Source: Phaeobacter gallaeciensis
Lineage (GTDB): Bacteria > Pseudomonadota > Alphaproteobacteria > Rhodobacterales > Rhodobacteraceae
DNA: 64,000 nucleotides
Assembly: GCF_001678945.1 (NCBI RefSeq)
Contig: NZ_CP015124.1
Coordinates: 1,733,501-1,797,500, forward strand
Reading direction: 5' to 3'
In this document: one piece after another, positions 26,574-35,345 of the stretch
How positions within the stretch are numbered: the first letter of the stretch is position 1
How the letters are laid out: the number at the start of each line of letters is the position of its first letter
Notes under the pieces: generated by a model
The model's input: only the letters and a program-made list of their open reading frames with translations
What the model was told of the DNA's origin: nothing
Databases searched by the model: none
Made by a program: the position numbers and the translations under genes

Positions 26574-26608
26574 GCAGGCCCGCAGTGGTTTCCCCGCTGC
26601 GGGCCTGC
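26574..26608 (+). terminator. Hairpin after hpaI
   Basis: GCAGGCCCGCAG at 26574-26585 pairs perfectly with CTGCGGGCCTGC at 26597-26608 around an 11-base loop. Only a weak TATTT follows at about 26612-26616, so it may be a leaky or factor-assisted terminator at the end of the catabolic operon. Confidence 0.6.
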
Positions 26609-26733
26609 TACGTATTTCCCTGCAATTGACCGGTTTTACCTTCCGCCAGTAGCCTGCAATCACAGGAGCGAGAGCGCGCCAGGACCAAGGGAAAACCCCG
26701 AAAGAGACCGGCGCGACATCAGGGAGGACAACT

Positions 26734-27909
26734 ATGAAACGCGCTATTCTTGCGGGTATGGTGTCGGCGCTTGCCTTGGCTTCGGCCGCAGCAGCAGACA
26801 TCAAGATCGCCCATATCTACGGCAAAACCGGCCCTTATGAGGCCTACGCCAAACAGTCCCATGACGGGCTGATGCTGGGGCTGGAATACGCCACCGGCGG
26901 CACCATGGAGATCAACGGCGAAAAGATCGTCGTGATCGAAAAGGACACCCAGCTGAAGCCGGAAAACGGCAAGGCCCTCCTGGAAGAGGCCTACGGCGAT
27001 GACGAAGTCGATCTGGCCATCGGTCCGGTCAGCTCGGGCGTGGCATTGGCCATGCTGCCGGTTGCCGAGGAATACGAAAAGCTGCTGATCGTGGAACCCG
27101 CCGTGGCCGACAGCATCACCGGCGCCAACTGGAACCGCTATATCTTCCGCACCGGGCGCAACTCGTCGCAGGACGCGGTCTCCAACGCCATCGCACTGGC
27201 CGGTGAAGACACCCATATCGCCACGCTGGCGCAGGACTATGCCTTTGGCCGCGATGGCATCGCCGCCTTCAAGGAAGCGCTGGAAAGCGTCGGAAGCGAC
27301 GTTGCGCACGAAGAATACGTGCCCACCGACACCACCGACTTCACTGCAGCCGCCGAGCGGATCTTCAACGCGATGAAGGATCTGGACGGCAAGAAAAAGC
27401 TGTTCGTGATCTGGGCCGGTGGCGGCAACCCGATGAGCAAGATCAACGCCATGGACCCCAGCCGGTTCGGCATTGAAATGGCAACGGGCGGCAACATCCT
27501 GGCGGCGATGAAGGCCTACAAGGAATTCCCCGGCATGGAAGGCGCGACCTACTACTACTATGAGATCCCGCAGAACCCGGTGAACGACTGGCTGGTGAAA
27601 GAGCACGAAGCCCGCTTTGGCGCACCACCGGATTTCTTCACCGCAGGTGGCATGACCGCCGGTATCGCCGCGGTCGAGGCCATCAAGAAGGCCGGTTCGA
27701 CCGACACCGAAGAGTTGATCACCGCGATGGAAGGCATGGAATGGGAAACCCCCAAGGGCACCATGATGTTCCGCGCCGAAGATCACCAGGCTCTGCAGCC
27801 CATGTATCACTTCAAGATCAAGGTCGAAGACGGCGTTGAATGGGCGGTCCCGGAACTGGTGCGCGCGCTGAGCATCGACGAGCTGCCGATCCCAATCCGC
27901 AACCAGTAA
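26734..27909 (+). CDS. ABC transporter substrate-binding protein, LIV type (aromatic compound candidate)
   Basis: This 391-residue periplasmic binding protein has a Sec signal peptide of about 21 residues ending at ASAAA-ADIK. The rest is a type I fold (Peripla_BP_6) opening IKIAHIYGKTGPYEAYAKQS. GGGAGGAC precedes the ATG. Relatives bind branched-chain amino acids, short amides or aromatic acids; position directly behind the hpa operon suggests an aromatic acid or aromatic amino acid. It is the first gene of a five-gene LIV-type importer and is followed by a strong hairpin. Confidence 0.8.
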   Translation: MKRAILAGMVSALALASAAAADIKIAHIYGKTGPYEAYAKQSHDGLMLGLEYATGGTMEINGEKIVVIEKDTQLKPENGKALLEEAYGDDEVDLAIGPVSSGVALAMLPVAEEYEKLLIVEPAVADSITGANWNRYIFRTGRNSSQDAVSNAIALAGEDTHIATLAQDYAFGRDGIAAFKEALESVGSDVAHEEYVPTDTTDFTAAAERIFNAMKDLDGKKKLFVIWAGGGNPMSKINAMDPSRFGIEMATGGNILAAMKAYKEFPGMEGATYYYYEIPQNPVNDWLVKEHEARFGAPPDFFTAGGMTAGIAAVEAIKKAGSTDTEELITAMEGMEWETPKGTMMFRAEDHQALQPMYHFKIKVEDGVEWAVPELVRALSIDELPIPIRNQ

Positions 27910-27922
27910 CCCTTCAGAACCA

Positions 27923-27956
27923 GCGGTCCGGGGCGCCATGCCCCGGACCGCCTTTT
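27923..27956 (+). terminator. Hairpin with T-tract after the LIV binding-protein gene
   Basis: GCGGTCCGGGGC at 27923-27934 pairs perfectly with GCCCCGGACCGC at 27940-27951 around a five-base loop. CTTTTG follows. It is 14 bases after the stop codon and before the ATPase and permease genes. A partial terminator that makes binding protein in excess is the simplest reading. Confidence 0.7.
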
Positions 27957-28042
27957 GTCCGGCCTGGCCATCCATGGCCCATTTCCGCAGCCCCGGTGCC
28001 CGTTGTTTCAGGCCCCCCGGCGCGGGCAGACCAGAGACTGAC

Positions 28043-28822
28043 ATGACTTCCTCTCCCATATTGAGTACCCGTGATCTGACGGTCCGATTTGGCGGCCACG
28101 TGGCTGTCGATGCGGTGACCTGCGATTTTCATCCCGGGCAGCTGACTGCGATTGTCGGCCCCAACGGCGCGGGCAAGACGACCTATTTCAACCTGATTTC
28201 AGGCCAGATCCCTGCCAGCGCCGGGCGCGTCTTCCTGCATGACCGCGATATCAGCGGCCAGTCGGTCTCTGCCCGCACCCGCGCCGGGATCGGCCGGGCC
28301 TTTCAGCTGACCAATCTGTTTCCCAACCTGTCGGTTCTGGAAAACGTGCGTCTGGTGGTGCAGGCCAAATCGGGCCGCAGCTTCAACCTCTGGTCCATGG
28401 TCTCGCGCCACGGCGATCTAACCGCCGAGGCCGAGGCGATCCTGCAGCGCGTGCGCCTGCTGGAACAGCGCGAACAGGTGGTTTCAGAGCTGTCCCACGG
28501 CAATCAGCGTAAACTGGAAGTCGCGCTGCTGATCGCGCTCGATCCCGCTGTCTATATGTTCGATGAACCCACCGCAGGCATGAGCGTTGATGAGGCTCCG
28601 GTGGTGCTGGACCTGATCGAGGAACTGAAAGACCAACGGAACCGCACGATCTTGCTGGTCGAACACAAGATGGACGTGATCCGCACCCTCGCCGACCGCA
28701 TCATCGTTTTGCACAACGGCGCCCTCGCCGCTGATGGTCCCCCGGCCGAGGTTATGGCCTCGGATGTGGTGCAGGAGGCCTATATGGGCCGGGGCCTCGA
28801 AGGAGTACTGGCCGATGTCTGA
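28043..28822 (+). CDS. LIV-type ABC transporter ATP-binding protein LivG
   Basis: This 259-residue ATPase has Walker A GPNGAGKTT near residues 37-45, signature LSHGNQRKLE (a LIV-type variant of LSGGQ), Walker B YMFDEPTAGM and switch LVEHKMDV, all hallmarks of LivG. ATG 28043 is chosen; the open frame extends back to 27938 but that part crosses the hairpin and lacks family features. Its stop overlaps the livF start by eight bases. It pairs with LivF to power the LivHM channel. Confidence 0.87.
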   Translation: MTSSPILSTRDLTVRFGGHVAVDAVTCDFHPGQLTAIVGPNGAGKTTYFNLISGQIPASAGRVFLHDRDISGQSVSARTRAGIGRAFQLTNLFPNLSVLENVRLVVQAKSGRSFNLWSMVSRHGDLTAEAEAILQRVRLLEQREQVVSELSHGNQRKLEVALLIALDPAVYMFDEPTAGMSVDEAPVVLDLIEELKDQRNRTILLVEHKMDVIRTLADRIIVLHNGALAADGPPAEVMASDVVQEAYMGRGLEGVLADV

Positions 28823-29537
28823 TCCTATCCTGAAACTCGAAGGCGTCTATACCAACATCGCGCAATATCACATCCTGCAAGGGGTGGATCTGCAGGTGCC
28901 GCGCGCTGCCGTGACCATGCTTCTGGGCCGCAACGGGGTCGGTAAGACCACCACCCTGCGCACCATCATCGGCCACTGGCGCGCCCATAAGGGCCGCATC
29001 CTGTTCGATGGCGAGGACATCACCAAACTGCCCACCCCGGCAATTGCCCGCTTGGGGCTGGGCTTCGTGCCTGAGGACATGGGAATCTTCGCTGATCTCA
29101 CGGTCGAGGAAAACATGGTGCTGGCCGCCGTCTCCGGCCCGATCAACTCGGCCCGGCTCGACTGGATCTTTGCCGCCTTCCCGCCGCTCAAGACCTTCTG
29201 GAAATCCGAGGCCGGGAACCTGTCGGGCGGGCAAAAACAGATGCTGTCGATTGCCCGCGCCATGGTCGAGGAACGCAAGCTTTACCTCATCGACGAGCCG
29301 ACCAAGGGTCTGGCGCCCGCCATCATCTCGACCATGGCACGCGCCCTCAAGGATCTGAAGGATCAAGGCGCCTCGGTGCTGTTGGTGGAACAGAACTTTG
29401 CCGTCGCCAAGGCGCTGGGAGACAGTGCCAATGTGATGGACGACGGGCGGATGACCTGGTCCGGCGAAATGCAGGAGCTGGCAACCGATGCGGCCCTGCA
29501 GGAACGCCTGATGGGCCTCAGTCTGGAGGCACATTGA
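28815..29537 (+). CDS. LIV-type ABC transporter ATP-binding protein LivF
   Basis: This 240-residue ATPase has Walker A GRNGVGKTT near 38-46, signature LSGGQKQM, Walker B YLIDEPTKGLAP and switch LLVEQNF, typical of LivF. ATG 28815 overlaps the end of livG by eight bases, indicating coupled translation. The frame is open upstream to 28734, but that stretch codes for the LivG C-terminus in another frame. Confidence 0.87.
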   Translation: MSDPILKLEGVYTNIAQYHILQGVDLQVPRAAVTMLLGRNGVGKTTTLRTIIGHWRAHKGRILFDGEDITKLPTPAIARLGLGFVPEDMGIFADLTVEENMVLAAVSGPINSARLDWIFAAFPPLKTFWKSEAGNLSGGQKQMLSIARAMVEERKLYLIDEPTKGLAPAIISTMARALKDLKDQGASVLLVEQNFAVAKALGDSANVMDDGRMTWSGEMQELATDAALQERLMGLSLEAH

Positions 29538-29595
29538 TGACTGTCCTGACGCCAATCCGCCCTGCACAGCAGATAAACCTATCGGGAGGCCAGCC

Positions 29596-30627
29596 ATGAG
29601 CGCCGCACCTGAACACGCCCCCAAGATGGCCGACGTTTCACTGCGCGACCGTATCGCACCGCATATGCCAGTCCTGCTGGTGCCGCTGATCGCCATCGCC
29701 GGGTTCCTCGCCATCCAGAACCCCTCAAGCTGGCTGACACTGACGGTGTCGGGTCTGGCCATGGGGATGATGATTTTCATCATGGCCTCGGGCCTGACGC
29801 TGGTCTTTGGCCTGATGGATGTGATCAATTTCGGCCATGGTGCCTTTGTCTCGGTCGGGGCCTTTGTCGGCATTTCGGTGCTGCTGCTCCTTGGGCATAT
29901 GACCGAGGCGCCCTCGCTGCTATTGAACCTTACGGCGCTGCTGGTGGCGGTGCTGGGCGCCATGATTGCCACTGGCATCATGGGCTGGGCCTTTGAAAAG
30001 GTGATCGTGGAGCCGGTCTACGGCCACCACCTGAAACAGATCCTTGTCACCATGGGCGGGCTGATCGTTGTGGAACAGCTGATCGTCGTGCTCTGGGGCC
30101 CCGAGGAAATCTACATCCTGCGTCCCGAGGCGCTGAAAGGCGCGATCACCTTTGCCGGGGCCGCGATCGAGAAATACCGTCTGGTCGCCGTTGGTGTGGG
30201 CCTTGCGGTGTTCCTCGCCATGCGCTGGGTGCTGCGACGGACCAAGATCGGCCTGATCGTGCGGGCCGGGGTCGAGAATGGCGAGATGGTACAGGCGCTC
30301 GGCTACCGGCTGCGGCTGGTCTTTGTCGGCGTCTTCATCGCCGGGTCCGCGCTCGCGGGTCTGGGCGGCGTGATGTGGGGCCTCTACCAAGAGGTCGTCA
30401 CCGCCCATATGGGCAATCAGGCGATGATCCTGATCTTCATCGTGGTGATCATCGGTGGGCTTGGCTCGGTCGAGGGCTGTTTCATCGGCGCCCTGCTGGT
30501 CGGGCTTTTGCAGAATTACATCGCCTTCATCGAACCCAAGGCGGCGCTGATTTCCAATATCGCCCTGATGGTCACCATCCTGATGTGGCGCCCGATGGGC
30601 ATGATCCCGGTGGTAAAAGCAAAATGA
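29596..30627 (+). CDS. LIV-type ABC transporter permease LivH
   Basis: This 343-residue permease of the branched-chain amino acid family has eight or so hydrophobic segments and the motif GHGAFVSVGAFVG near 77-89 that marks LivH proteins. The N-terminus carries about 25 extra cytoplasmic residues compared with enteric LivH. TCGGGAGG precedes the ATG. Its stop overlaps the livM ATG (ATGA). With LivM it forms the import channel. Confidence 0.87.
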   Translation: MSAAPEHAPKMADVSLRDRIAPHMPVLLVPLIAIAGFLAIQNPSSWLTLTVSGLAMGMMIFIMASGLTLVFGLMDVINFGHGAFVSVGAFVGISVLLLLGHMTEAPSLLLNLTALLVAVLGAMIATGIMGWAFEKVIVEPVYGHHLKQILVTMGGLIVVEQLIVVLWGPEEIYILRPEALKGAITFAGAAIEKYRLVAVGVGLAVFLAMRWVLRRTKIGLIVRAGVENGEMVQALGYRLRLVFVGVFIAGSALAGLGGVMWGLYQEVVTAHMGNQAMILIFIVVIIGGLGSVEGCFIGALLVGLLQNYIAFIEPKAALISNIALMVTILMWRPMGMIPVVKAK

Positions 30628-31694
30628 TACGTACCCTTCTTTCGGGCGATATGCCCCGCTCCGTGCCGCTGGCGCTTATTCTTGGTGTGATCCTTGTCTG
30701 CCTGGCGCTGGCGCCCTTCCTCTTTCCCGGCGTGCGCACGGTGGATACGGCAGCACGCATCTGCATCTTCATTGTGTTGGTCGCCAGCTACGACCTGCTG
30801 CTCGGCTATGGCGGTATCGTCAGCTTCGCCCATACGATGTTCTTTGGTATCGGCGCCTACGGGGTAGCGCTGGCCTCGACCCATCTGGGGCGCGGCTTTG
30901 ACTCCATCGCCATCGGCGCCATCGCCGGAGCAGGCGTTGCAGCGCTTCTGGCGCTGGTGATCGGCCTGTTCTCCCTGCGGGTGCGGGCGATCTTCTTTGC
31001 CATGATCACGCTGGCGGTGGCTTCGGCTGTCGCGGTGCTGGTCAGCCAGCTCTCGGGCCTGACCGGCGGCGAAGACGGGCTGACCTTCAAGACCCCGCGC
31101 GAACTTGGTCCGGCCTTCAAATTCGGCAAGGAAGCCTTCGACGGCCAGCTGTTCGGAGTAAAGCTGAACGGCAAGCTCCTGGCCTATTACTTCGTTTTCA
31201 TTGGCGCGCTGGTGCTGTTCCTCGGCCTGTTGCGGGTGGTGAACTCACCCTTTGGCCGTGTCCTGCAGGCAATCCGCGAAAACGATTTCCGGGCCGAGGC
31301 AATCGGCTACAAGGTGGTTTACTACCGGGTAGCGGCCACCTGCCTCTCGGCAGCAGCAGCTGCCCTCGCTGGCGCGCTCTATGCCGTCTGGCTGCGCTAC
31401 GTGGGGCCGGACACCTCACTGTCGATGGAGATCATGATCGATATCCTGCTGATGGTAGTGATCGGCGGCATGGGAACCATGTATGGCGCAGTCGTTGGCG
31501 CAACGCTCTTCGTGCTGGCACAGAACTATCTGCAAAACCTGATGGGCGCCGCGTCCGAGCTGACCAGCGCTCTGCCTCTGCTACCGGACCTGCTCAATGC
31601 GGACCGCTGGCTGTTGTGGCTGGGCGTCCTGTTCATCCTCAGCGTCTATTTCTTCCCGACCGGTATCGTAGGCCGCCTGCGCAACAGCGGATAG
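30624..31694 (+). CDS. LIV-type ABC transporter permease LivM
   Basis: This 356-residue permease has the LivM pattern: GYGGIVSFAHTMFFGIGAYG near 55-74, many hydrophobic segments, and IRENDFRAEAIGY in the cytoplasmic loop. ATG 30624 overlaps the livH stop by four bases; the frame is open further upstream only as a shadow of livH. It ends the importer operon and is followed by about 700 non-coding bases rich in inverted repeats. Confidence 0.87.
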   Translation: MIRTLLSGDMPRSVPLALILGVILVCLALAPFLFPGVRTVDTAARICIFIVLVASYDLLLGYGGIVSFAHTMFFGIGAYGVALASTHLGRGFDSIAIGAIAGAGVAALLALVIGLFSLRVRAIFFAMITLAVASAVAVLVSQLSGLTGGEDGLTFKTPRELGPAFKFGKEAFDGQLFGVKLNGKLLAYYFVFIGALVLFLGLLRVVNSPFGRVLQAIRENDFRAEAIGYKVVYYRVAATCLSAAAAALAGALYAVWLRYVGPDTSLSMEIMIDILLMVVIGGMGTMYGAVVGATLFVLAQNYLQNLMGAASELTSALPLLPDLLNADRWLLWLGVLFILSVYFFPTGIVGRLRNSG

Positions 31695-32398
31695 GGTCCC
31701 CGGGTCAAGGGCGGCGCAGCCGCCGCACCACAGGTGCGGTTCACCCTTGACGCGGATACATACCCAATAATCGATCTGGCGTCTTGAGAGGCAGAATAGC
31801 CCCTCAAGGCGCCTCTCAGCAAATCCCTGCGCCGCGCAAGCGGCGCCAGACCCAACCAACAGAGAAGGATCTTCGATCCGGCGATGGTGGGCGGGAGCCC
31901 ACGGCTCGCCCGCCTGACCTCAGGCACCGCTATCGAGACATTCGGGGCTAGACAGACAAACAGGGCGCCAAGAGAGAGCGGCACCCTGTTCAAAAAACTG
32001 CGCAAATATCAGCCCGGCACCGTCAACGCCGCCAACCACCAATCCCAAGGTAGGGATGCAATGTCCGACCTCTGCCAAAGGGGGGGCAGGATGGCGGGCC
32101 GGACGGGACTGGTTGTCAGCGACGTCAGGGACAGTGCAGGATCTCAAGACCCCGCGGGAATAAGTAAACCTTACCGTATTTCGGAGGCTGCGCCTATCTG
32201 CCCGAAGGGGCAAACAGCCGGGCCATTTTTGCGTTAACCTAGCCAAAAGGATAGATGTTGCTGCTGGTACGCGGCAACGCGCTGTGGACCGGGGGCTGGG
32301 GGCTGATACGTTGCGGGCCGGTCCGCCTCTCACCACAGCCACCACAGGAGGTGCCCCCCTCCGGACAGCCGCTCTCTCTCGGCGCCGCTCAGAATGCG
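31695..32398. other. 704-base non-coding stretch with stacked inverted repeats
   Basis: No convincing gene was found here. Right after livM, GTCAAGGG at 31704-31711 is inverted at 31744-31751. Two small hairpins lie inside (31711-31723 and GCACC/GGTGC at 31725-31737), giving a three-way-junction shape. Next, GAGAGGC at 31786-31792 inverts at 31811-31817, and overlaps a competing pair CTTGAG 31783-31788 with CTCAAG 31803-31808. Copy 1 of a dispersed repeat follows. From about 31915 to 32398 nothing further was recognised. The structures could terminate livM mRNA or form a small RNA. Confidence 0.5.
31829..31914 (+). repeat. Dispersed GC-rich repeat, copy 1
   Basis: The unit starts with the hairpin GCCGCGCAAGCGGCGCC, runs through a GCCCAAC-like core (here ACCCAACC) and ends with GGGCGGGAGCCCACGGCTCGCCCGCC. 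Related units lie at 58981-59057 in the same orientation and at 46024-46107 inverted. All three lie just behind gene ends. Confidence 0.65.
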
Positions 32399-32758
32399 CT
32401 AGTTGCGCACCGGCAGTTTGCGCACTGCGCGGGTCGGGGCGGTTTTCTTGAAACGCTGCTCCAGCTCTTCGACAGGGTAGCCGAGGAAGCTGCAGGTGCA
32501 GATCTGCACGTGACTGTGACCATCATAAAGATGCATGTGGCCTTTGGCACGCTTCATGTAGAATCCCTTGGCCTGCAGGGCGCTGCGCAGCTCGGACCAG
32601 CTGGTCGCATCATCGAAAATCGGACACAGCGATATACGCAGCTGGATCATCATCTCGGTGTCCAGGCGGCTTTGATCGCAGGCGCTGGACCAGGCAGTCT
32701 GGGCCATGGCTGCATCGCCGGTCGTCACGGTTTCACGTTCAAAATCATGGGAGTACAT
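32399..32758 (-). CDS. Conserved-looking hypothetical protein, 119 residues
   Basis: The product is not firmly recognised. The last 75 residues (SWSELRSALQAKGFYMKRAKGHMHLYDG, then CSFLGYPVEELEQRF) loosely resemble a small alpha/beta domain found at the end of some plasmid relaxases and in stand-alone proteins. No signal peptide or membrane segment is seen. The gene has ordinary base composition and stands alone behind asd on the same strand, after a terminator-like hairpin. The relaxase-domain resemblance is from memory of family patterns and is weak. Confidence 0.5.
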   Translation of the reverse strand: MYSHDFERETVTTGDAAMAQTAWSSACDQSRLDTEMMIQLRISLCPIFDDATSWSELRSALQAKGFYMKRAKGHMHLYDGHSHVQICTCSFLGYPVEELEQRFKKTAPTRAVRKLPVRN

Positions 32759-32837
32759 GGCAGCGTTCCTCGTTTTCTCTGGCCCTTACCAGCATGGTCT
32801 TGTTTGTGACCACAATGGGGCGGCTGCCGGATGCAAA

Positions 32838-32865
32838 TGGGGCCACTTCTTGCGAAATGGCCCCA
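32838..32865 (-). terminator. Hairpin after asd
   Basis: TGGGGCCA at 32838-32845 pairs perfectly with TGGCCCCA at 32858-32865 around a 12-base loop. T-rich DNA follows on the plus strand (GTTTTATTTGGTTTTT) and a short TTTG on the minus strand. It lies 36 bases behind the asd stop, so on the minus strand it would end asd transcription. Confidence 0.6.
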
Positions 32866-32901
32866 GTTTTATTTGGTTTTTAGAGCAAGTTGAGCTGCAA
32901 C

Positions 32902-33924
32902 TCAGCCCTTTTTCAGAACCTCACGGCCCAGGAGTTCGGCAATCTGCACCGCGTTCAGCGCTGCGCCTTTGCGCAGGTTGTCACTGACGCACCACAGGTT
33001 CAGACCATTGTCGATGGTGCTGTCCTGACGGATCCGGCTGATGAAGGTGGCATAGTCGCCAACACATTCGACCGGGGTCACGTAGCCACCGTCTTCGCGC
33101 TTGTCGATCACCATGATGCCCGGCGCTTCGCGCAGGATGTCGCGCGCTTCGTCTTCGTCCAGATGGTCTTCGAACTCGACGTTCAGCGCTTCGGAGTGCC
33201 CAACAAAGACCGGCACGCGCACACAGGTCGCGGTGACCTTGATGGCGGGATCGACGATCTTCTTGGTCTCGGCGACCATCTTCCACTCTTCCTTGGTCGA
33301 CCCGTCTTCCATGAAGACGTCGATATGCGGAATGACGTTGAAGGCGATCTGCTTGGGGTAAACCTTCGGCGGCACATCCTGAGTCGGATTGTAGACGGCC
33401 TTGGTCTGGTCCCACAGCTCATCAATCGCTTCCTTGCCCGAACCGGACACCGACTGATAGGTGCTGACGATCACGCGCTTGATCTTGGCGCGGTCGTGCA
33501 GCGGCTTCAGCGCGACGACCATCTGCGCGGTCGAACAGTTCGGGTTGGCGATGATGTTTTTCTTGGAATAGCCGTGCACCGCCTCGGGATTCACCTCGGG
33601 CACGATCAGCGGGATGTCCGGATCGTAACGGTACAACGAGGAGTTATCGATCACCACGCAACCCGCAGCCGCCGCCTTGGGCGCATACTTCTTGGTCGCG
33701 TCCGAGCCGATGGCGAACAGCGCCATGTCCCAGCCGGTGAAATCGAAGGTGTCCAGATCCTGGGTAGTGAGGGTTTTGTCGCCAAATGTCACTTCGGTTC
33801 CCAGGGATTTGCGGCTTGCCAGAACGGCAACCTCATCCACCGGAAACTGGCGCTCGGCCAGAATGTTCAGCATTTCGCGGCCCACGTTACCCGTGGCGCC
33901 CGCGATAACGACGCGATAACCCAT
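32902..33924 (-). CDS. asd: Aspartate-semialdehyde dehydrogenase
   Basis: This 340-residue enzyme reduces aspartyl phosphate to aspartate semialdehyde in the lysine, threonine, methionine and diaminopimelate pathways. The N-terminal NADP site (VVIAGATGNVGREML at 5-19) and the nucleophile C130 in ANPNCSTAQM are present, followed by VSTYQSVSGSGK. ATG 33924 is chosen because GGAG lies 8 bases upstream and the family begins here; the frame is open 16 codons further. Length matches the shorter Gram-positive/alphaproteobacterial Asd type. Confidence 0.93.
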   Translation of the reverse strand: MGYRVVIAGATGNVGREMLNILAERQFPVDEVAVLASRKSLGTEVTFGDKTLTTQDLDTFDFTGWDMALFAIGSDATKKYAPKAAAAGCVVIDNSSLYRYDPDIPLIVPEVNPEAVHGYSKKNIIANPNCSTAQMVVALKPLHDRAKIKRVIVSTYQSVSGSGKEAIDELWDQTKAVYNPTQDVPPKVYPKQIAFNVIPHIDVFMEDGSTKEEWKMVAETKKIVDPAIKVTATCVRVPVFVGHSEALNVEFEDHLDEDEARDILREAPGIMVIDKREDGGYVTPVECVGDYATFISRIRQDSTIDNGLNLWCVSDNLRKGAALNAVQIAELLGREVLKKG

Positions 33925-34019
33925 ATTAGTTTCTCCAGTTTTGCCCGGCCTCGTGGCCGGCTGCGGTGTCATATAGGGATTGCGCCAGAATTTAAAGGGC
34001 CACCATCACACCATCACCA

Positions 34020-35195
34020 TCAATCCAGGCTATCACGGCTGAACAGATAGATCACACAGCCAAGGAGCAGGGAGGCCGCGAAAAACCCAAACAGGGCAAT
34101 GTACGGCGCTGCAGGATCGCTCCCTTGCGCCATCTCTGCGTGAATGCGGCCGCTGGCAAATTGCATCAGCCCAACGCCACCGATGCCGAAAAAGTTCAAG
34201 AGCGTGACTCCGCGCCCCACCAGATGCGCAGGCACGAAGGCCCGGCCATGGGCGATCACCACCGGGAAGGAGGCCCCGAAGAAGCCGATCCCCGCCATCA
34301 GTGCGACTGGCACCCAGACCGGCGCGCCGGTCAGCACAATCAGGGCCACAAGGCCAAGAACCACCGCCATGCTGCCGCCCCAGATCACCCATTTGCGCGT
34401 GCTCAGCATCCGGTCCAATGGCCCGTAGACAAAGGTGCCGAGGATCATCGCCACACCCATGATCAGGGTGATCAGCCCGATCTGACCGGTCTCCATCCCG
34501 TAGACATCGGAAAAATAGGGACCGATCCACAATCCCCGGATCGCAGCTACCGGTGCGTAACTGACCAGCATGATGGGAAAAATCGTCCAGAGCACCGGCA
34601 TTTTCAAAAGGTCGAGCACCGAGCCTTTGACCTCTGTATGGCTCTTTGGCGGGTCCTTGACCGTCAGCCAGATCCCCGCCGCCACGCTGGCAGAAACGGC
34701 GGCCAGCCCGACCAGCGTCGCGCGCCAGCCGACCAGCTCTACTGCCAGCGCCGTGGGATAAGAGGCCACCAGATTGCCAACTGATCCAACCCCAAGCATC
34801 AGCGCCGCCAGAGTCGCAAACCGCACCGGCGGATAGGTCTGTGCAAAGATGAAATAGGAGGCCATCAGAACTGGCGAACAGCCGATCCCGATCAGGAACA
34901 TCGCGACCGCAATGTGAAACGGCCCGCTTGCCAGGGCGAACACAAGCGCGCCGCCCCCACCACCCAGCAACAGCAAAACCGCTGCGCTACGTCTGGGGCC
35001 GATATGGTCCAGCGCCCAGCCGACGGGCAACTGCATCGCCGCGAAGGCCAGGAACCACATCCCCGATGCAAAGGCGAGATCGTCCGGTTTCACCCCAAGA
35101 TCAGTGCCCAGTACCCCTGTGAGAACCGCCAGAAAAGCTCGGAAAAACTGGCTCAGCACATAGGCCAGGCACAGCAGAATCAATCCCGCCTGCAT
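34020..35195 (-). CDS. MFS transporter
   Basis: This 391-residue membrane protein has about twelve hydrophobic segments, with GWALDHIGPRRS near 56-67 as the loop 2-3 signature of the major facilitator superfamily and a second-half counterpart PLDRMLSTRKW. The N-terminal segments start at residue 2, so there is almost no cytoplasmic lead. It is divergent from the DUF3095 gene with 150 bases between. Substrate cannot be inferred. Confidence 0.8.
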   Translation of the reverse strand: MQAGLILLCLAYVLSQFFRAFLAVLTGVLGTDLGVKPDDLAFASGMWFLAFAAMQLPVGWALDHIGPRRSAAVLLLLGGGGGALVFALASGPFHIAVAMFLIGIGCSPVLMASYFIFAQTYPPVRFATLAALMLGVGSVGNLVASYPTALAVELVGWRATLVGLAAVSASVAAGIWLTVKDPPKSHTEVKGSVLDLLKMPVLWTIFPIMLVSYAPVAAIRGLWIGPYFSDVYGMETGQIGLITLIMGVAMILGTFVYGPLDRMLSTRKWVIWGGSMAVVLGLVALIVLTGAPVWVPVALMAGIGFFGASFPVVIAHGRAFVPAHLVGRGVTLLNFFGIGGVGLMQFASGRIHAEMAQGSDPAAPYIALFGFFAASLLLGCVIYLFSRDSLD

Positions 35196-35345
35196 TCATA
35201 TCCCCCCGATGCTTCTGTTGCGCGGCTCATGCCCGTCGCAAGAGGAGCATTAAATTACGCTGGTGTAACTTGCATGTTTGCCAGATCACTACAATTCCTT
35301 TGGAGACCGATATCCCTCGGAACGATTGGAACGGCCAAGGATGCG

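Noticed and set aside
31646-32005. 119-codon minus-strand frame with a signal-peptide-like start
   Set aside because: It runs through the dispersed repeat and into livM. The protein is made of translated repeat sequence (the RRASRGLPPTIAG segment lies inside copy 1), so I treat it as spurious.
33973-34019. Short CCATCAC-type tandem repeat between asd and the MFS gene
   Set aside because: Only about three imperfect units; too short to be a meaningful repeat array.
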